From Salinimonas iocasae (GTDB lineage Bacteria; Pseudomonadota; Gammaproteobacteria; Enterobacterales; Alteromonadaceae), in contig NZ_CP039852.1 in assembly GCF_006228385.1 (NCBI RefSeq), forward strand, positions 3,302,001-3,366,000: a DNA stretch of 64,000 bases, in the 5' to 3' direction. Position 1 is the stretch's first letter. Every line of letters begins with the position of its first letter. Below the pieces are notes generated by a model, which saw only the letters and a list, made by a program, of their open reading frames with translations, made no database searches and was not told the DNA's origin. A program made the position numbers and the translations under genes. Shown piece by piece: positions 1 to 8,988 of this stretch.

Positions 1-44
1 ATTACAATAAGCGCTGCGGCCACGGCTATGATTTGTTTTACCAC
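1..44 (-). CDS. Start of a secreted or membrane protein (partial)
   Basis: Reading the minus strand from a GTG at 44-42 gives MVKQIIAVAAALIV, which looks like the beginning of a signal peptide or membrane anchor. An AAGGAT ribosome binding site lies at 56-51, six bases upstream. An ATG two bases further upstream (46-44) meets a stop after one codon, so the GTG is the better start. The rest of the gene lies outside the window and the function cannot be told. Confidence 0.45.
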   Translation of the reverse strand, partial: MVKQIIAVAAALIV

Positions 45-169
45 ATGAATATCCTTTTTCTGCGGTTCAAATTTTGGTTTTTAACAGCCTAAAGGCAGGG
101 TACAGTTAATGCAAGCAGTGCTACAGGCCATGGCTCATACGCTAGCACTACTTACTCAGGGTCGGAAAT

Positions 170-580
170 TTATTTCCAGTCTAATCCCATCGCAGTAATG
201 ACACGCCTTGCATTTTCGGCACAGCTTACGTCTTCCGGCTTTGCCTCTACCTGCTCCAAAATCGAACGCAGGTGACGTTTATTCTGTTTAAGTTTTGCTT
301 CCAGCTTTTCGGTCTCGGTCAGCTTTTTACGTAACGCATCAACCAGGGCACTGTGGTCCCAGTTAACCGAGTCTGAGGGTAATAGCGGACGTAGCTCGTC
401 CAGGCTGAAACCAGCCTGCTGACCCTGAACAATAAGATTCAGTACCGCTTCTGTTTCAGGCGAATAATCTCGATAGCCATTTGCTGACCGACTTACCTTC
501 GGTAAAAGCCCTATACTTTCATAAAAGCGAATTTTCGATGGCGCAAGTTGCATACGTTTGGCCAGCTCACCAATTTTCAT
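170..580 (-). CDS. MerR-family transcriptional regulator
   Basis: 136 residues with the classic MerR winged-helix start (MKIGELAKR, IRFYESIGLL, NGYRDYS) in residues 1-70, followed by a predicted coiled-coil dimerisation helix (about 80-115). The only cysteine is in the tail (VSCAEN), so there is no obvious metal-binding pair and the inducer is unknown. The gene is divergent from the oxidoreductase gene at 677. The shared intergenic region carries a perfect palindrome inside a 19-bp promoter spacer, the usual MerR activation geometry, so that neighbour is the likely target. Confidence 0.9.
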   Translation of the reverse strand: MKIGELAKRMQLAPSKIRFYESIGLLPKVSRSANGYRDYSPETEAVLNLIVQGQQAGFSLDELRPLLPSDSVNWDHSALVDALRKKLTETEKLEAKLKQNKRHLRSILEQVEAKPEDVSCAENARRVITAMGLDWK

Positions 581-613
581 TTTGTCTCCTGCGAGAAAAG
601 TTATAATACTCTA

Positions 614-644
614 TTGACCTTAAAGTTAACTTTAACATTATACT
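614..644 (+). promoter_or_regulatory. MerR-type promoter with operator in a 19-bp spacer
   Basis: A -35 box TTGACC (614-619) and a -10 box TATACT (639-644) are separated by 19 bp. The spacer region contains the perfect palindrome TTAAAGTTAACTTTAA (620-635). MerR proteins activate promoters with overlong 19-20 bp spacers by untwisting the DNA between the boxes. The site faces the oxidoreductase gene starting at 677 and lies just upstream of the divergent MerR gene. Confidence 0.75.
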
Positions 645-676
645 TTTTATCACCTGTTTCAGACAAAGGTTATTTC

Positions 677-1624
677 ATGCACGTTATATTAGGTGCCAGC
701 GGGCAGATTGGAAGTGAGCTAGCGCAAGTCTTACACACCGATTACACCACAGATATTCGGGTAGTCAGCAGAAACCCGATTAAAATAAACGATACAGACA
801 CACTATATAGTGCTGATCTGATGGATCCCCGGCAGACTCTTGAAGCAACCAAAGGTGCTGACACCGTGTGGTTCACTGCCGGTCTACCGATGGATACATC
901 CCGATGGGAAAAACAATGGCCGGTGATGATGGAAAATGTCATCAACGCCTGTGCAACCAATAACGCCAGGCTCGTCTATTTTGATAACACCTATATGTAC
1001 CCACAGACCAGTGAACCCATGGATGAAACTACGCGCTTTGATCCCGTGGGAAGAAAAGGCAGGGTTCGTGCCTTAATCACAAATATGCTGCTGGAGGCGA
1101 TGCAAAATGGCCGGGTAAACGCGATGATTTGCCGCGCCCCTGAATTTTACGGGCCCGGTAAAACACAAAGTATCACCAATACCATAGTGCTGGACAAACT
1201 TCGTAATAAGCAAACGGCCAACGTATTTTTAAGCGCAACGACCGTGCGCTCCCTTATTTATACGCCAGATGCGAGCAGAGCAATGGCGCTGTTAGGTCAC
1301 ACGGAAGATGCGTATGGGCAAACCTGGCACCTGCCATGTGATGATGAGCGCCTCTCCTATACGCAAATGATTAAAATTGCTGGCGAGATACTCAATACGC
1401 CGTGTGACTTTAAAGTACTGAAAAAGTGGCAACTCACCTTAGCAGGTTTGGTAAGCAAATCTGTTCGCGAGACCTGGGAGTTACTGCCCCGGTATGAAGT
1501 GGATAACATCTTTGTGTCAAATAAGTTTAAACAACGCTTTCCCGCATTTACCGTAACCCCCTACAAAGAAGGGCTTAGTGCGACGTTAAAGCAGCCTACC
1601 GATAACAACGGGCTTAACAGATAA
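677..1624 (+). CDS. NAD(P)-binding epimerase/oxidoreductase (atypical SDR)
   Basis: 315 residues from ATG 677, which has AAAGGT just upstream. The frame is open further upstream, but that part overlaps the operator and looks non-coding. The N-terminus has a beta-alpha-beta Rossmann fold with GASGQIG at residues 6-12. A TYMYP motif lies near residue 110, but no convincing YxxxK catalytic pair is seen, so it is an atypical extended SDR or NAD-dependent epimerase/dehydratase relative. The substrate is unknown. It is probably activated by the divergent MerR protein through the palindromic promoter. Confidence 0.8.
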   Translation: MHVILGASGQIGSELAQVLHTDYTTDIRVVSRNPIKINDTDTLYSADLMDPRQTLEATKGADTVWFTAGLPMDTSRWEKQWPVMMENVINACATNNARLVYFDNTYMYPQTSEPMDETTRFDPVGRKGRVRALITNMLLEAMQNGRVNAMICRAPEFYGPGKTQSITNTIVLDKLRNKQTANVFLSATTVRSLIYTPDASRAMALLGHTEDAYGQTWHLPCDDERLSYTQMIKIAGEILNTPCDFKVLKKWQLTLAGLVSKSVRETWELLPRYEVDNIFVSNKFKQRFPAFTVTPYKEGLSATLKQPTDNNGLNR

Positions 1625-1684
1625 CTTCAGAATACAAATCGGCCGCCGATATCAGTTGTATTACGTTGCTGCAGGTATATTGCT

Positions 1685-2506
1685 TTGAAAGTGTCATTTC
1701 CAGTCTTGCTGTTTTTTCTGGTGAGTACAACCTCAGCTGCCAGTTCGTTAAATGAAGCGCTTATGGCACGTTATAGCGAACAGGAGCGCATCAGCTTTCT
1801 GGCCGGTGATGAAGAGCAAATCGCCCTGAATTTTCCGCCCACTGCGACACTAAAGCGTGGCGTTGCGGTAGTCCTGGCGGAAACTGGCTATCAGGGTTTG
1901 ACGCTGCAGTCTGGCAGTGCACTGGCCCGGCGGATGCGTCGCTGGGGCTGGCATGTTGTTGTTGTCCCTGTGAAATTTGATTCTGAGGCTGAGCAAAGTA
2001 ACCAGGCATCAACGCCCACAGCGTATACCGATAATACCGGCCAATGGCTTCAGGCCGAAACCTGGCAAACACACCTGAGACTTGTGACTGCCGGGATCTT
2101 CAGTCAGTTTGCAGATGAGCCGGGATACAAGCTTGTTGTTTGTCAGGGTATGACAGCCGCGCAACTATTAAACCTCAATGCTCAGCAAAAAGTTTCCGCT
2201 CCGGATTCTTACATCGTTATCGCCCCATTCTGGCCTGAAGCATCGCAAAATCAGCAGATAGCCAGCTGGATTGCCGACACGGCGGTGCCCGTGCTGGATA
2301 TTGCAGGCGGGCTGGCCAATCACTGGTCGGCCAAAACAATGGCCCTACGCAATGATAGTGCACAGTCAGGTTTGAAAATGCATTACCGACAGCGCCAGCT
2401 ACCAGAATCTGCAGCAGGTATTTCAGGTATCCCCGGTCATACTTCTCCGTTTATTTCGCGGCTAAGCAAAGAAATTTATGGGTGGACACGGTATTTGGGC
2501 TGGTAA
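1685..2506 (+). CDS. Secreted DUF3530-like alpha/beta-hydrolase-type protein
   Basis: 273 residues from a TTG start, with an N-terminal signal peptide (hydrophobic stretch ending SAAS). The body resembles the DUF3530 family, which has an alpha/beta-hydrolase-like fold: a first strand around VAVVLAETGYQG, RMRRWGWHVVVVPV as a second strand, and LVVCQGMTAAQ where a nucleophile elbow would be. The usual GxSxG serine is not obvious (CQGMTA), so catalytic activity is doubtful. It was assigned by recalled family features, not by a search. Confidence 0.6.
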   Translation: MKVSFPVLLFFLVSTTSAASSLNEALMARYSEQERISFLAGDEEQIALNFPPTATLKRGVAVVLAETGYQGLTLQSGSALARRMRRWGWHVVVVPVKFDSEAEQSNQASTPTAYTDNTGQWLQAETWQTHLRLVTAGIFSQFADEPGYKLVVCQGMTAAQLLNLNAQQKVSAPDSYIVIAPFWPEASQNQQIASWIADTAVPVLDIAGGLANHWSAKTMALRNDSAQSGLKMHYRQRQLPESAAGISGIPGHTSPFISRLSKEIYGWTRYLGW

Positions 2507-2632
2507 AAAAGACAGTTCACTTCGTTTTCACTTCCAATTCAATGCCTTGTTTGCTCTACTTATCGGCAATGGTAAATAATGAAATTCGCACTATAATTGA
2601 AAAATTATAACGATATTACCGGCAACGGTTCA

Positions 2633-2956
2633 GTGAAAGTTAATAACTTTATCAACGAGAAGTCTCAGCAACTGTGTTATTACCTGCGCGGCTACTGGGG
2701 AAATCTCATTGCCTATTCAGAGCTGGAATTATTCTTCTGGGATGTGCTGGAGGAATGGAGCCAGGTCGAGTATAGCCTTGAGCAGCCCTACAGCAGTCAG
2801 GAACGGGTATTCTGGCACCTGCTTCATCAGATTCACTACTGGGACGCCCAGAAAATCATGCTGGATGATGATCTCATCGAAGAGCTGCAACGCTGTGCGT
2901 GTTTTCTTGAAGGGACAGGCCGTTGTCCTATAGACTGTGTTGGCATTCGCCCGTAA
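2633..2956 (+). CDS. Hypothetical acidic protein
   Basis: 107 residues if the GTG at 2633 is used; an in-frame TTG at 2597 would add 12. The protein is rich in aromatic and acidic residues (LELFFWDVLEEW, VFWHLLHQIHYWD), has no signal peptide or membrane segment, and ends with a small cysteine group (CACF, CPIDC). I do not recognise the family. It sits alone between a DUF3530-like gene and an AmpG-like permease. Confidence 0.6.
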   Translation: MKVNNFINEKSQQLCYYLRGYWGNLIAYSELELFFWDVLEEWSQVEYSLEQPYSSQERVFWHLLHQIHYWDAQKIMLDDDLIEELQRCACFLEGTGRCPIDCVGIRP

Positions 2957-3049
2957 ATAAGGTGCGTGCTTCACTGTCTGCCCCGCCATCTGCTAAATAA
3001 CCCGCAGTCAGGCTGTAGATGTAACTCTGTCTTATAGCGTCACACTTTC

Positions 3050-4387
3050 ATGCCATTACCTGCTTTTATTAATGCGTACCACGACAGACGCCTGCTAAGT
3101 ATATTCTTATTCGGAATTTCCAGCGGCTTCCCCTTTGTGATGATTGGCTCAGTCATGTCAGCCTGGCTGTCTGATGAAGGGCTTTCCCGTTCCAGTATTG
3201 GTCTGTTCGGTATCATTTTTAACGTCTACGCCTTCAACTTTTTGTGGTCGCCTCTGCTAGACCGCATCAGGCCACCTGCCCTCGGCCAGCGCCGGGGCTG
3301 GATTCTGGCGATGCAGCTAGCCATCATCACCTGTTGCCTAGTTATGTCCAGGCTGGACGTCGCCAACGAACTATTCACAATGGCACTGTTGGGATTACTC
3401 ATCGCGATATTTTCATCGACACAGGATATTGCCATCGATGCGTACCGTATTGACATCATTCGGGATGATGAGAAAGATAAATTATCGGCCGGTTCATCGC
3501 TGGCGACTGCCGGATGGTGGACGGGTTATGGTGGCCTGGGCGCACTGCCGTTTGTGATGGCCGATATGCCTGGATGGAACTGGTCCACTATCTATTTGCT
3601 GCTGGCGTCCATCATGGCGGTAATAAGCATTTTCACCTTGCTGGCTAAAGAACCTGACATCGATCGGGAACTTGTTGCCCGTCAGGCTTACAAACGCTAC
3701 GAAGATGCCACCGGCGGGCACCAGGGGCGAAGTGCCATTTTTGCCTGGCTCGGTGTCACACTCATCGAACCCTTTCGTGAGTTTTTTCAGCGCAGTGGCG
3801 TAAGACTGGCACTGTCTATTTTGTTATTTATCTTTTTATTCAAGTTAGGTGAAGCGTTCCTTGGCCGGATGAGCATTGTCTTTTATAAAGAAGTCGGCTT
3901 TACCAACACGGATATTGGTTACTATTCCAAACTGCTTAACTGGTGGGTGACCATTGTCTTTTCCATCATCGGGGGCATGATGAACATCCGCTATGGTATA
4001 TATCGCGGGTTGTTAATTGCAGGTATCGCCATGGCCAGCAGTAACCTGATGTTCGCGTGGATAGCAGAGGTCGGCCCGAATAAAACGTTGTTCGCTGCTA
4101 CCATCATTGTTGATGGCTTTACGTCAGCCTGGAGCACGGTTGCCATGGTGGCATTTATCAGTCTGATGTGTAACCGCGCTTTTTCAGCATCGCAATACGC
4201 CCTGATGGCGTCGCTTAGCGTGGCGGGTAAGAATACTCTGGCTGCCGGAAGCGGCTGGATCGTCGATGCGATGAACGGAAACTGGAGCCTGTTTTTCATT
4301 TTAACAGCGGTAATGGTTATTCCCGGTTTGCTGTTTTTGCGCAGTCTGAAGCATGATATTTCCCGGGCAGAAAAAGCCAGCGCCTGA
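3050..4387 (+). CDS. ampG: AmpG-like MFS permease (muropeptide transporter family)
   Basis: 445 residues with about 12 predicted transmembrane helices and the AmpG signature at the start: FLFGISSGFPF, an SxIGLFG segment, then FLWSPLLDR and a QRRGW loop between helices 2 and 3. AmpG imports anhydromuropeptides released from the wall during turnover so that they can be recycled. The soluble lytic transglycosylase at 36-38 kb makes such products but is not linked here. Paralogues of AmpG exist in marine bacteria, so the exact substrate is an inference. Confidence 0.8.
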   Translation: MPLPAFINAYHDRRLLSIFLFGISSGFPFVMIGSVMSAWLSDEGLSRSSIGLFGIIFNVYAFNFLWSPLLDRIRPPALGQRRGWILAMQLAIITCCLVMSRLDVANELFTMALLGLLIAIFSSTQDIAIDAYRIDIIRDDEKDKLSAGSSLATAGWWTGYGGLGALPFVMADMPGWNWSTIYLLLASIMAVISIFTLLAKEPDIDRELVARQAYKRYEDATGGHQGRSAIFAWLGVTLIEPFREFFQRSGVRLALSILLFIFLFKLGEAFLGRMSIVFYKEVGFTNTDIGYYSKLLNWWVTIVFSIIGGMMNIRYGIYRGLLIAGIAMASSNLMFAWIAEVGPNKTLFAATIIVDGFTSAWSTVAMVAFISLMCNRAFSASQYALMASLSVAGKNTLAAGSGWIVDAMNGNWSLFFILTAVMVIPGLLFLRSLKHDISRAEKASA

Positions 4388-4393
4388 TAACTA

Positions 4394-5368
4394 TCAGGTG
4401 CCGGTTTTCACCATATCGGCAGTCTTCACACAGGCCTGGTTCCGCCCCTGCGTTTTTGCATCATACAGAGCGATATCCGCCTGCTCCAGCCACGCCATAG
4501 CGCTACGGTAAGATGCATCAAATGGCGCCAGCCCCAGGCTTACTGTAAAGCGAATTTCAGTGTCTTCGTGGTTTACAGTGGCTTGCTGCGCAGATTCGCG
4601 TATGCGTTCAGCCACCAGGCTTGCTTTATCACAGTCGGCGTCGGTCAGGATCACGACAAACTCTTCTCCGCCATACCGACCGGCCAGGTCTGTTTCACGA
4701 ACCGTTTCGCGAATAATTTCAGCCAGCGCCTGAATAACCTTATCGCCCGCCTGGTGCCCATAGGTATCGTTAACCTGTTTGAAATGATCAATGTCCAGCA
4801 TCATTGCTGTTACAGGCTTGTCACGGCGGCGCGCCAGCTTGAATGTATTATCAAACCGCTCCTGCCAATAGCGCCTGTTATACAGCCCGGTGAGGCCGTC
4901 AACACGACTCATGTACTTTAATTCTTCATTAAGACGTTCAACGCGTAACTTACCCAGCGCCTGAGCCGTTACATCGTAAACCATCATGCACATCCGCTCG
5001 ACACTACCGTCGGTGGAGGTCAGCGGAAACATGGTGACGTTCTGGAACATACTGGCTGAATCAGAGGTAATGGGCCGGTTACAGCCGAAGCGAAATAAGT
5101 ACGGGCGCTGCTCCCAGATAAGAAACACCGGGGTCTTAAGATTAAATACCGGCTCAGCTTTGGCACGTAACCACTCTTCATCAATTTCTTTAAAGTGGGA
5201 AAAAAGCGGCTTACCGCAGATCTGACTGGGAAGAATGTCGGAATGATTCTCCATAAACTGATTCCAGACCTCAACATTGAAGTCCCGATCCAGCACAACA
5301 ATGCCCACTTCCAGTGAGCTAAGCAATTCATGTTGCCAGTGAAGCTGAGCGATTTCGCTTGGGTTCAT
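4394..5368 (-). CDS. PAS-GGDEF diguanylate cyclase
   Basis: 324 residues. Residues about 10-130 form a PAS sensor domain (VGIVVLDRDFNVEVWN). A short helix and a complete GGDEF domain follow, starting DGLTGLYNRRYW, with the active loop RYGGEEF near residue 232. The GGEEF form is catalytically competent, so it should make cyclic di-GMP. Its start overlaps the end of the CheC-fused response regulator by 4 bases, so the two are translated together and probably act in one pathway. There is no transmembrane segment; it is cytoplasmic. Confidence 0.92.
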   Translation of the reverse strand: MNPSEIAQLHWQHELLSSLEVGIVVLDRDFNVEVWNQFMENHSDILPSQICGKPLFSHFKEIDEEWLRAKAEPVFNLKTPVFLIWEQRPYLFRFGCNRPITSDSASMFQNVTMFPLTSTDGSVERMCMMVYDVTAQALGKLRVERLNEELKYMSRVDGLTGLYNRRYWQERFDNTFKLARRRDKPVTAMMLDIDHFKQVNDTYGHQAGDKVIQALAEIIRETVRETDLAGRYGGEEFVVILTDADCDKASLVAERIRESAQQATVNHEDTEIRFTVSLGLAPFDASYRSAMAWLEQADIALYDAKTQGRNQACVKTADMVKTGT

Positions 5369-6399
5369 ACCGCCTCCTCTTCAAGGTCGACCAGACGCGT
5401 ATAAATCTTTTCCATCGCATCGTCGGGGAATAAAAGCAGCAAGTCAAAACTGATATCGTGGCTTTTAATGGCGTAGGCAATCTCCACCGCCATGACTTTG
5501 CTCCAGCGTGAAATATTATCACTTAATAACACTTCCAGCCCCCTGTCGCGGCCCAACAGAATCGGCTGGGTGTGGCTGAAGTTAACATTGAGCTGATCGG
5601 AAAGCGCATTTAAACAGGCGCCTATCAGTATATTGGAAACATCCATCAGCGCTTCTAATGACAACTGGCTGGTATGCTCAGCGCCTTCTTCCTTTAACGA
5701 ATAGCCTAACATCTCGACCATGCTACGGGTGTTTGTATCGTTAAAGATAACCAGTGCCTCGCCCTTTATGCCAGCGCTGACAAAGCCCTTTGATACTGCT
5801 GAAACCCGCTCATTACGATTAATTTCCGCAATAGCCATATGCAGCTCATTGCTTTCAATCAAATTAACATTGGGAATAGGCAGGTCGACAAACTCACCCA
5901 GCAATCGGGCCAGACTCTCTCCGGCTCGGCCCATAGCAACATTTACCAGTTCACGATAAATATCAAGCTTATCCGGTGACTGACTCTGTCTGGCGTTTAC
6001 CGCCTGTTTTCTGCATGTCGCATCGGCCGCCCCACTATAAATACCGTACTGGCTAAGCAGAGACATTAGCTTTGAATTGTCGATGGGCTTGCGAATGAAC
6101 TCCAGCGCACCTAGGGCCAGCATACGTTCACGCGCTTCTGGCTGGACATCACCGGATACAACAATAACAAGACAAGGTAAATCATCCTGCCGGATAGCTT
6201 TCATGGTCTGATAGCCATCCATCACCGGCATATTCAGATCCAGAAACATCACATCGCCTTTACCCTGGCGAATTAGTGACAGGGCCTCTTCACCGTTAAC
6301 GGCGAAGGTAATCTCCACGTCCCACCCATCAGGAATCGATCGGGCGAGTTGTCGGCGGGCAAAGCCTGAGTCATCGCAAATCAGAACAGGTGTGGTCAT
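5365..6399 (-). CDS. Response regulator with C-terminal CheC-like phosphatase domain
   Basis: 344 residues. Residues 1-120 are a receiver domain (LICDDSGFARR, phospho-acceptor in MFLDLNMPVMDG, later RKPID). After a linker come two CheC/CheX-type segments (YRELVNVAMGRAGESLA and ALMDVSNILIGACLNAL) spaced as in CheC-family CheY-P phosphatases. The protein may dephosphorylate another receiver under control of its own. It overlaps the PAS-GGDEF gene by 4 bases, linking phosphorelay control to c-di-GMP. No cognate kinase is adjacent. Confidence 0.88.
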   Translation of the reverse strand: MTTPVLICDDSGFARRQLARSIPDGWDVEITFAVNGEEALSLIRQGKGDVMFLDLNMPVMDGYQTMKAIRQDDLPCLVIVVSGDVQPEARERMLALGALEFIRKPIDNSKLMSLLSQYGIYSGAADATCRKQAVNARQSQSPDKLDIYRELVNVAMGRAGESLARLLGEFVDLPIPNVNLIESNELHMAIAEINRNERVSAVSKGFVSAGIKGEALVIFNDTNTRSMVEMLGYSLKEEGAEHTSQLSLEALMDVSNILIGACLNALSDQLNVNFSHTQPILLGRDRGLEVLLSDNISRWSKVMAVEIAYAIKSHDISFDLLLLFPDDAMEKIYTRLVDLEEEAV

Positions 6400-6410
6400 G
6401 CTGGTCCTTT

Positions 6411-7244
6411 TTAAATGGCCACCGGCGCTTTAATGTGCGGATGCGCCTGATAATTTTCCAGGGTAAAATCATCGATGGTGAAGCCAAAGATATCTTTTAC
6501 CTCTGGATTGATACGCATTACAGGACGGGGATAAGGTGTTCTGGAAAGCTGAGTATCAGCCTGCTCCAGATGATTCACATACAGGTGCGCATCACCCAGG
6601 GTATGAATAAAGTCGCCCGGCTCAAGATCGCACACCTGTGCCACCATCATAGTTAACAATGCATAGCTGGCAATGTTGAAAGGTACACCTAAAAATATAT
6701 CACCGCTGCGCTGGTAAAGCTGACAGGAAAGCCGCCCCTCCAACACATAAAATTGAAAAAGCGTATGGCAGGGGGGCAATGCCTGGCGCTGCTGCGCGGC
6801 ATTCTCTTTCGGGCTGATTGAGGTGTCAGGCAAAACAGCCGGGTTCCATGCACTGACAATTAATCGGCGAGAATCCGGGTTGGTTTTGATTTGTTCAATA
6901 ACCTGTGCGATCTGGTCAATAGTACCGCCGTCAGGGGTCGGCCAGCTGCGCCATTGCGCCCCGTAGACCGGGCCCAGCTCACCTTCGTCGGTGGCCCATT
7001 CATCCCATATAGACACACCGTTTTCTTTCAAATAGCGAATATTGGTTTCGCCTTTTAAAAACCATAACAGCTCGTGGATGATTGACCGTAAATGACATTT
7101 CTTTGTCGTAACAAGCGGGAAACCCTCGCGCAAATCGAAACGCATCTGATGGCCGAATACGCTCAACGTTCCCGTGCCGGTACGATCTTCTTTTTTCACG
7201 CCGTTATCACGAACGTGCTGCATTAACGACAGGTACTCTTTCAT
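6411..7244 (-). CDS. thyA: Thymidylate synthase
   Basis: 277 residues from the ATG at 7244, which gives the family start [15 protein letters not shown]. An upstream GTG-type extension would run into lgt and is not needed. ThyA makes dTMP from dUMP using methylene-tetrahydrofolate. The catalytic cysteine is in [12 protein letters not shown], followed by [18 protein letters not shown] for substrate binding. The C-terminus IKAPVAI is complete. It is four bases downstream of lgt, the usual lgt-thyA operon of gammaproteobacteria. DHFR (folA) is 20 kb away. Confidence 0.97.
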   Translation of the reverse strand: MKEYLSLMQHVRDNGVKKEDRTGTGTLSVFGHQMRFDLREGFPLVTTKKCHLRSIIHELLWFLKGETNIRYLKENGVSIWDEWATDEGELGPVYGAQWRSWPTPDGGTIDQIAQVIEQIKTNPDSRRLIVSAWNPAVLPDTSISPKENAAQQRQALPPCHTLFQFYVLEGRLSCQLYQRSGDIFLGVPFNIASYALLTMMVAQVCDLEPGDFIHTLGDAHLYVNHLEQADTQLSRTPYPRPVMRINPEVKDIFGFTIDDFTLENYQAHPHIKAPVAI

Positions 7245-7248
7245 TTTA

Positions 7249-8064
7249 TTATTGCTTCTGGTTAGTCGTTGAAACGCCAGGCGCCTTTCGGTAAGCACCT
7301 ACCATCAGCCAGATTCCCAGCGCAATCATGGGAACACACAATAACTGCCCCTGGCTCAGACCCACATCGTACAGACCAAGATGCGCATCAGGCTGGCGGA
7401 AGTACTCAACAAAGAAACGAAACGCGCCATAGCCCAGCAGGAACAACCCACTCACTGCGCCAGTTGGACGAGGTTTGGCCGAATATAACCAGAGTATGAT
7501 AAACAGCACAACGCCTTCAAGCGCGAATTCGTACAATTGCGATGGATGACGGGGCACATTGCCGGCATTAGGAAAGATGATCGCCCAGGGCACATCGGTG
7601 GGTCGCCCCCACAATTCAGCGTTTAAAAAGTTTCCAATTCGCCCTGCCCCCAAGCCGATGGGAACCAGCGGTGCGATAAAATCGCCCACCTCTAAAAATT
7701 TCGCGTTCATTCGTTTGGCCTGCCACGCCAGCGCCGCTAATACCCCAAGTAAACCACCGTGGAATGACATGCCTCCCGCCCAGATTTTAAACAGGTAAAG
7801 CGGGTTCGCCAGAAACATGTCGAACTGATAAAACAGCACATAGCCAATTCGTCCGCCCAGAATAACACCGACGAATCCCCAGAAAAGCAGATCTGCCAGT
7901 TGCTCCTTACTCCAGCTGGTTTGCTCAAGCCGCTTATGCGCCAGCAAATAGGCGGCCACAAAGCCCACTAGATACATAAGCCCGTACCAACGAACGTGCA
8001 ACGGTCCCAGACTAAAAATGATGGGATCGATATTCGGGAAAACCAGATAACTGCCTTCTGCCAT
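7249..8064 (-). CDS. lgt: Prolipoprotein diacylglyceryl transferase
   Basis: 271 residues and about seven membrane helices. Lgt transfers diacylglycerol from phosphatidylglycerol to the lipobox cysteine, the first step of lipoprotein maturation in the inner membrane. The signature [17 protein letters not shown] and HPSQLYE motifs are present. Likely clients in this window include NlpD and the lipoproteins at 61.4 and 61.9 kb. It is co-transcribed with thyA. Confidence 0.97.
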   Translation of the reverse strand: MAEGSYLVFPNIDPIIFSLGPLHVRWYGLMYLVGFVAAYLLAHKRLEQTSWSKEQLADLLFWGFVGVILGGRIGYVLFYQFDMFLANPLYLFKIWAGGMSFHGGLLGVLAALAWQAKRMNAKFLEVGDFIAPLVPIGLGAGRIGNFLNAELWGRPTDVPWAIIFPNAGNVPRHPSQLYEFALEGVVLFIILWLYSAKPRPTGAVSGLFLLGYGAFRFFVEYFRQPDAHLGLYDVGLSQGQLLCVPMIALGIWLMVGAYRKAPGVSTTNQKQ

Positions 8065-8067
8065 GAT

Positions 8068-8886
8068 TTATTCTATTCCTACGATCATGCGAATACTAAC
8101 CAGCACCAATAAACCAGCCAGTACCTTTTTCAAAACTTTTGTGTCCATTCTCTGCCCAAGCCGGGCACCAATGCCCGCGGTAAAAATGGAGGTGGTAACA
8201 ATACCGAAAGTTGCGGGTAAATACACGTACCCTATCGCACCGGAAGGCAGAGTCAGCTCCTTCATCCCGGCGATAATAAAACTGGCACTACCGAATATGG
8301 CAATAATAAGACCGCTGACTGCCGCGCAGCCAATGGCTTGGCGTATATTCACCTGAAACCAGACTAGGGCTGGAACCAGTAATGCTCCGCCACCAATTCC
8401 CATCAGCGCACTGATAAAACCTGTTATCCCACCGACAATACCCAGTGCTTTATTTGTTGCGGTGTGTTTAGAGGCTTCACGCTTACCGAACACCATTTGC
8501 AAAGCAATAAGCATGACCAGAACAGCAAAGATATTTTTCAGAAGATGACCGGAGATATGGCTTGCAAACTGGGCACCCAGCGTGGCACCGATTGCTATTC
8601 CTATTCCGGCATACAGCACCAGCTTTTTATCAATATTACCCAGTCTGTAGTGCGCTGCCGCCGAAGACATTCCGGTGAAAATGATGGTAGACAGTGACGT
8701 GGCAATTGCCATCGGCATAACCAAATCGGTATCCAGATGCAAAAAGTGCACGAGCAGATAAGACAGTGCCGGCACAATAATTACGCCACCACCTATTCCG
8801 AGCATGCCCGCCAGTAAGCCGACTACCAGGCCGATGCCCAGACAAAAACTAAAGATGATATAGACCGGTTCCATGCCCTGTTCCAC
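8068..8886 (-). CDS. TSUP (TauE/SafE-type) membrane permease
   Basis: 272 residues from GTG 8886; ATG 8874 is an alternative start. About eight membrane helices are predicted, with the two family repeats GMLGIGGGVIIVPAL and SALMGIGGGALLVPAL. TSUP proteins export sulfite, sulfonates or related organic anions; the substrate cannot be read from sequence. It ends three bases before lgt and runs in the same direction, so it may be transcribed with lgt-thyA. Confidence 0.88.
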   Translation of the reverse strand: MEQGMEPVYIIFSFCLGIGLVVGLLAGMLGIGGGVIIVPALSYLLVHFLHLDTDLVMPMAIATSLSTIIFTGMSSAAAHYRLGNIDKKLVLYAGIGIAIGATLGAQFASHISGHLLKNIFAVLVMLIALQMVFGKREASKHTATNKALGIVGGITGFISALMGIGGGALLVPALVWFQVNIRQAIGCAAVSGLIIAIFGSASFIIAGMKELTLPSGAIGYVYLPATFGIVTTSIFTAGIGARLGQRMDTKVLKKVLAGLLVLVSIRMIVGIE

Positions 8887-8988
8887 GCGAGCGCAGTCAC
8901 AAATAGTGACGGCGAGAAAGAAAAAATTCGCGGCTAGACTAACACAAAAATGCCGGGCTTTCGTGACAGATATGACCAGAGTTCAGGG

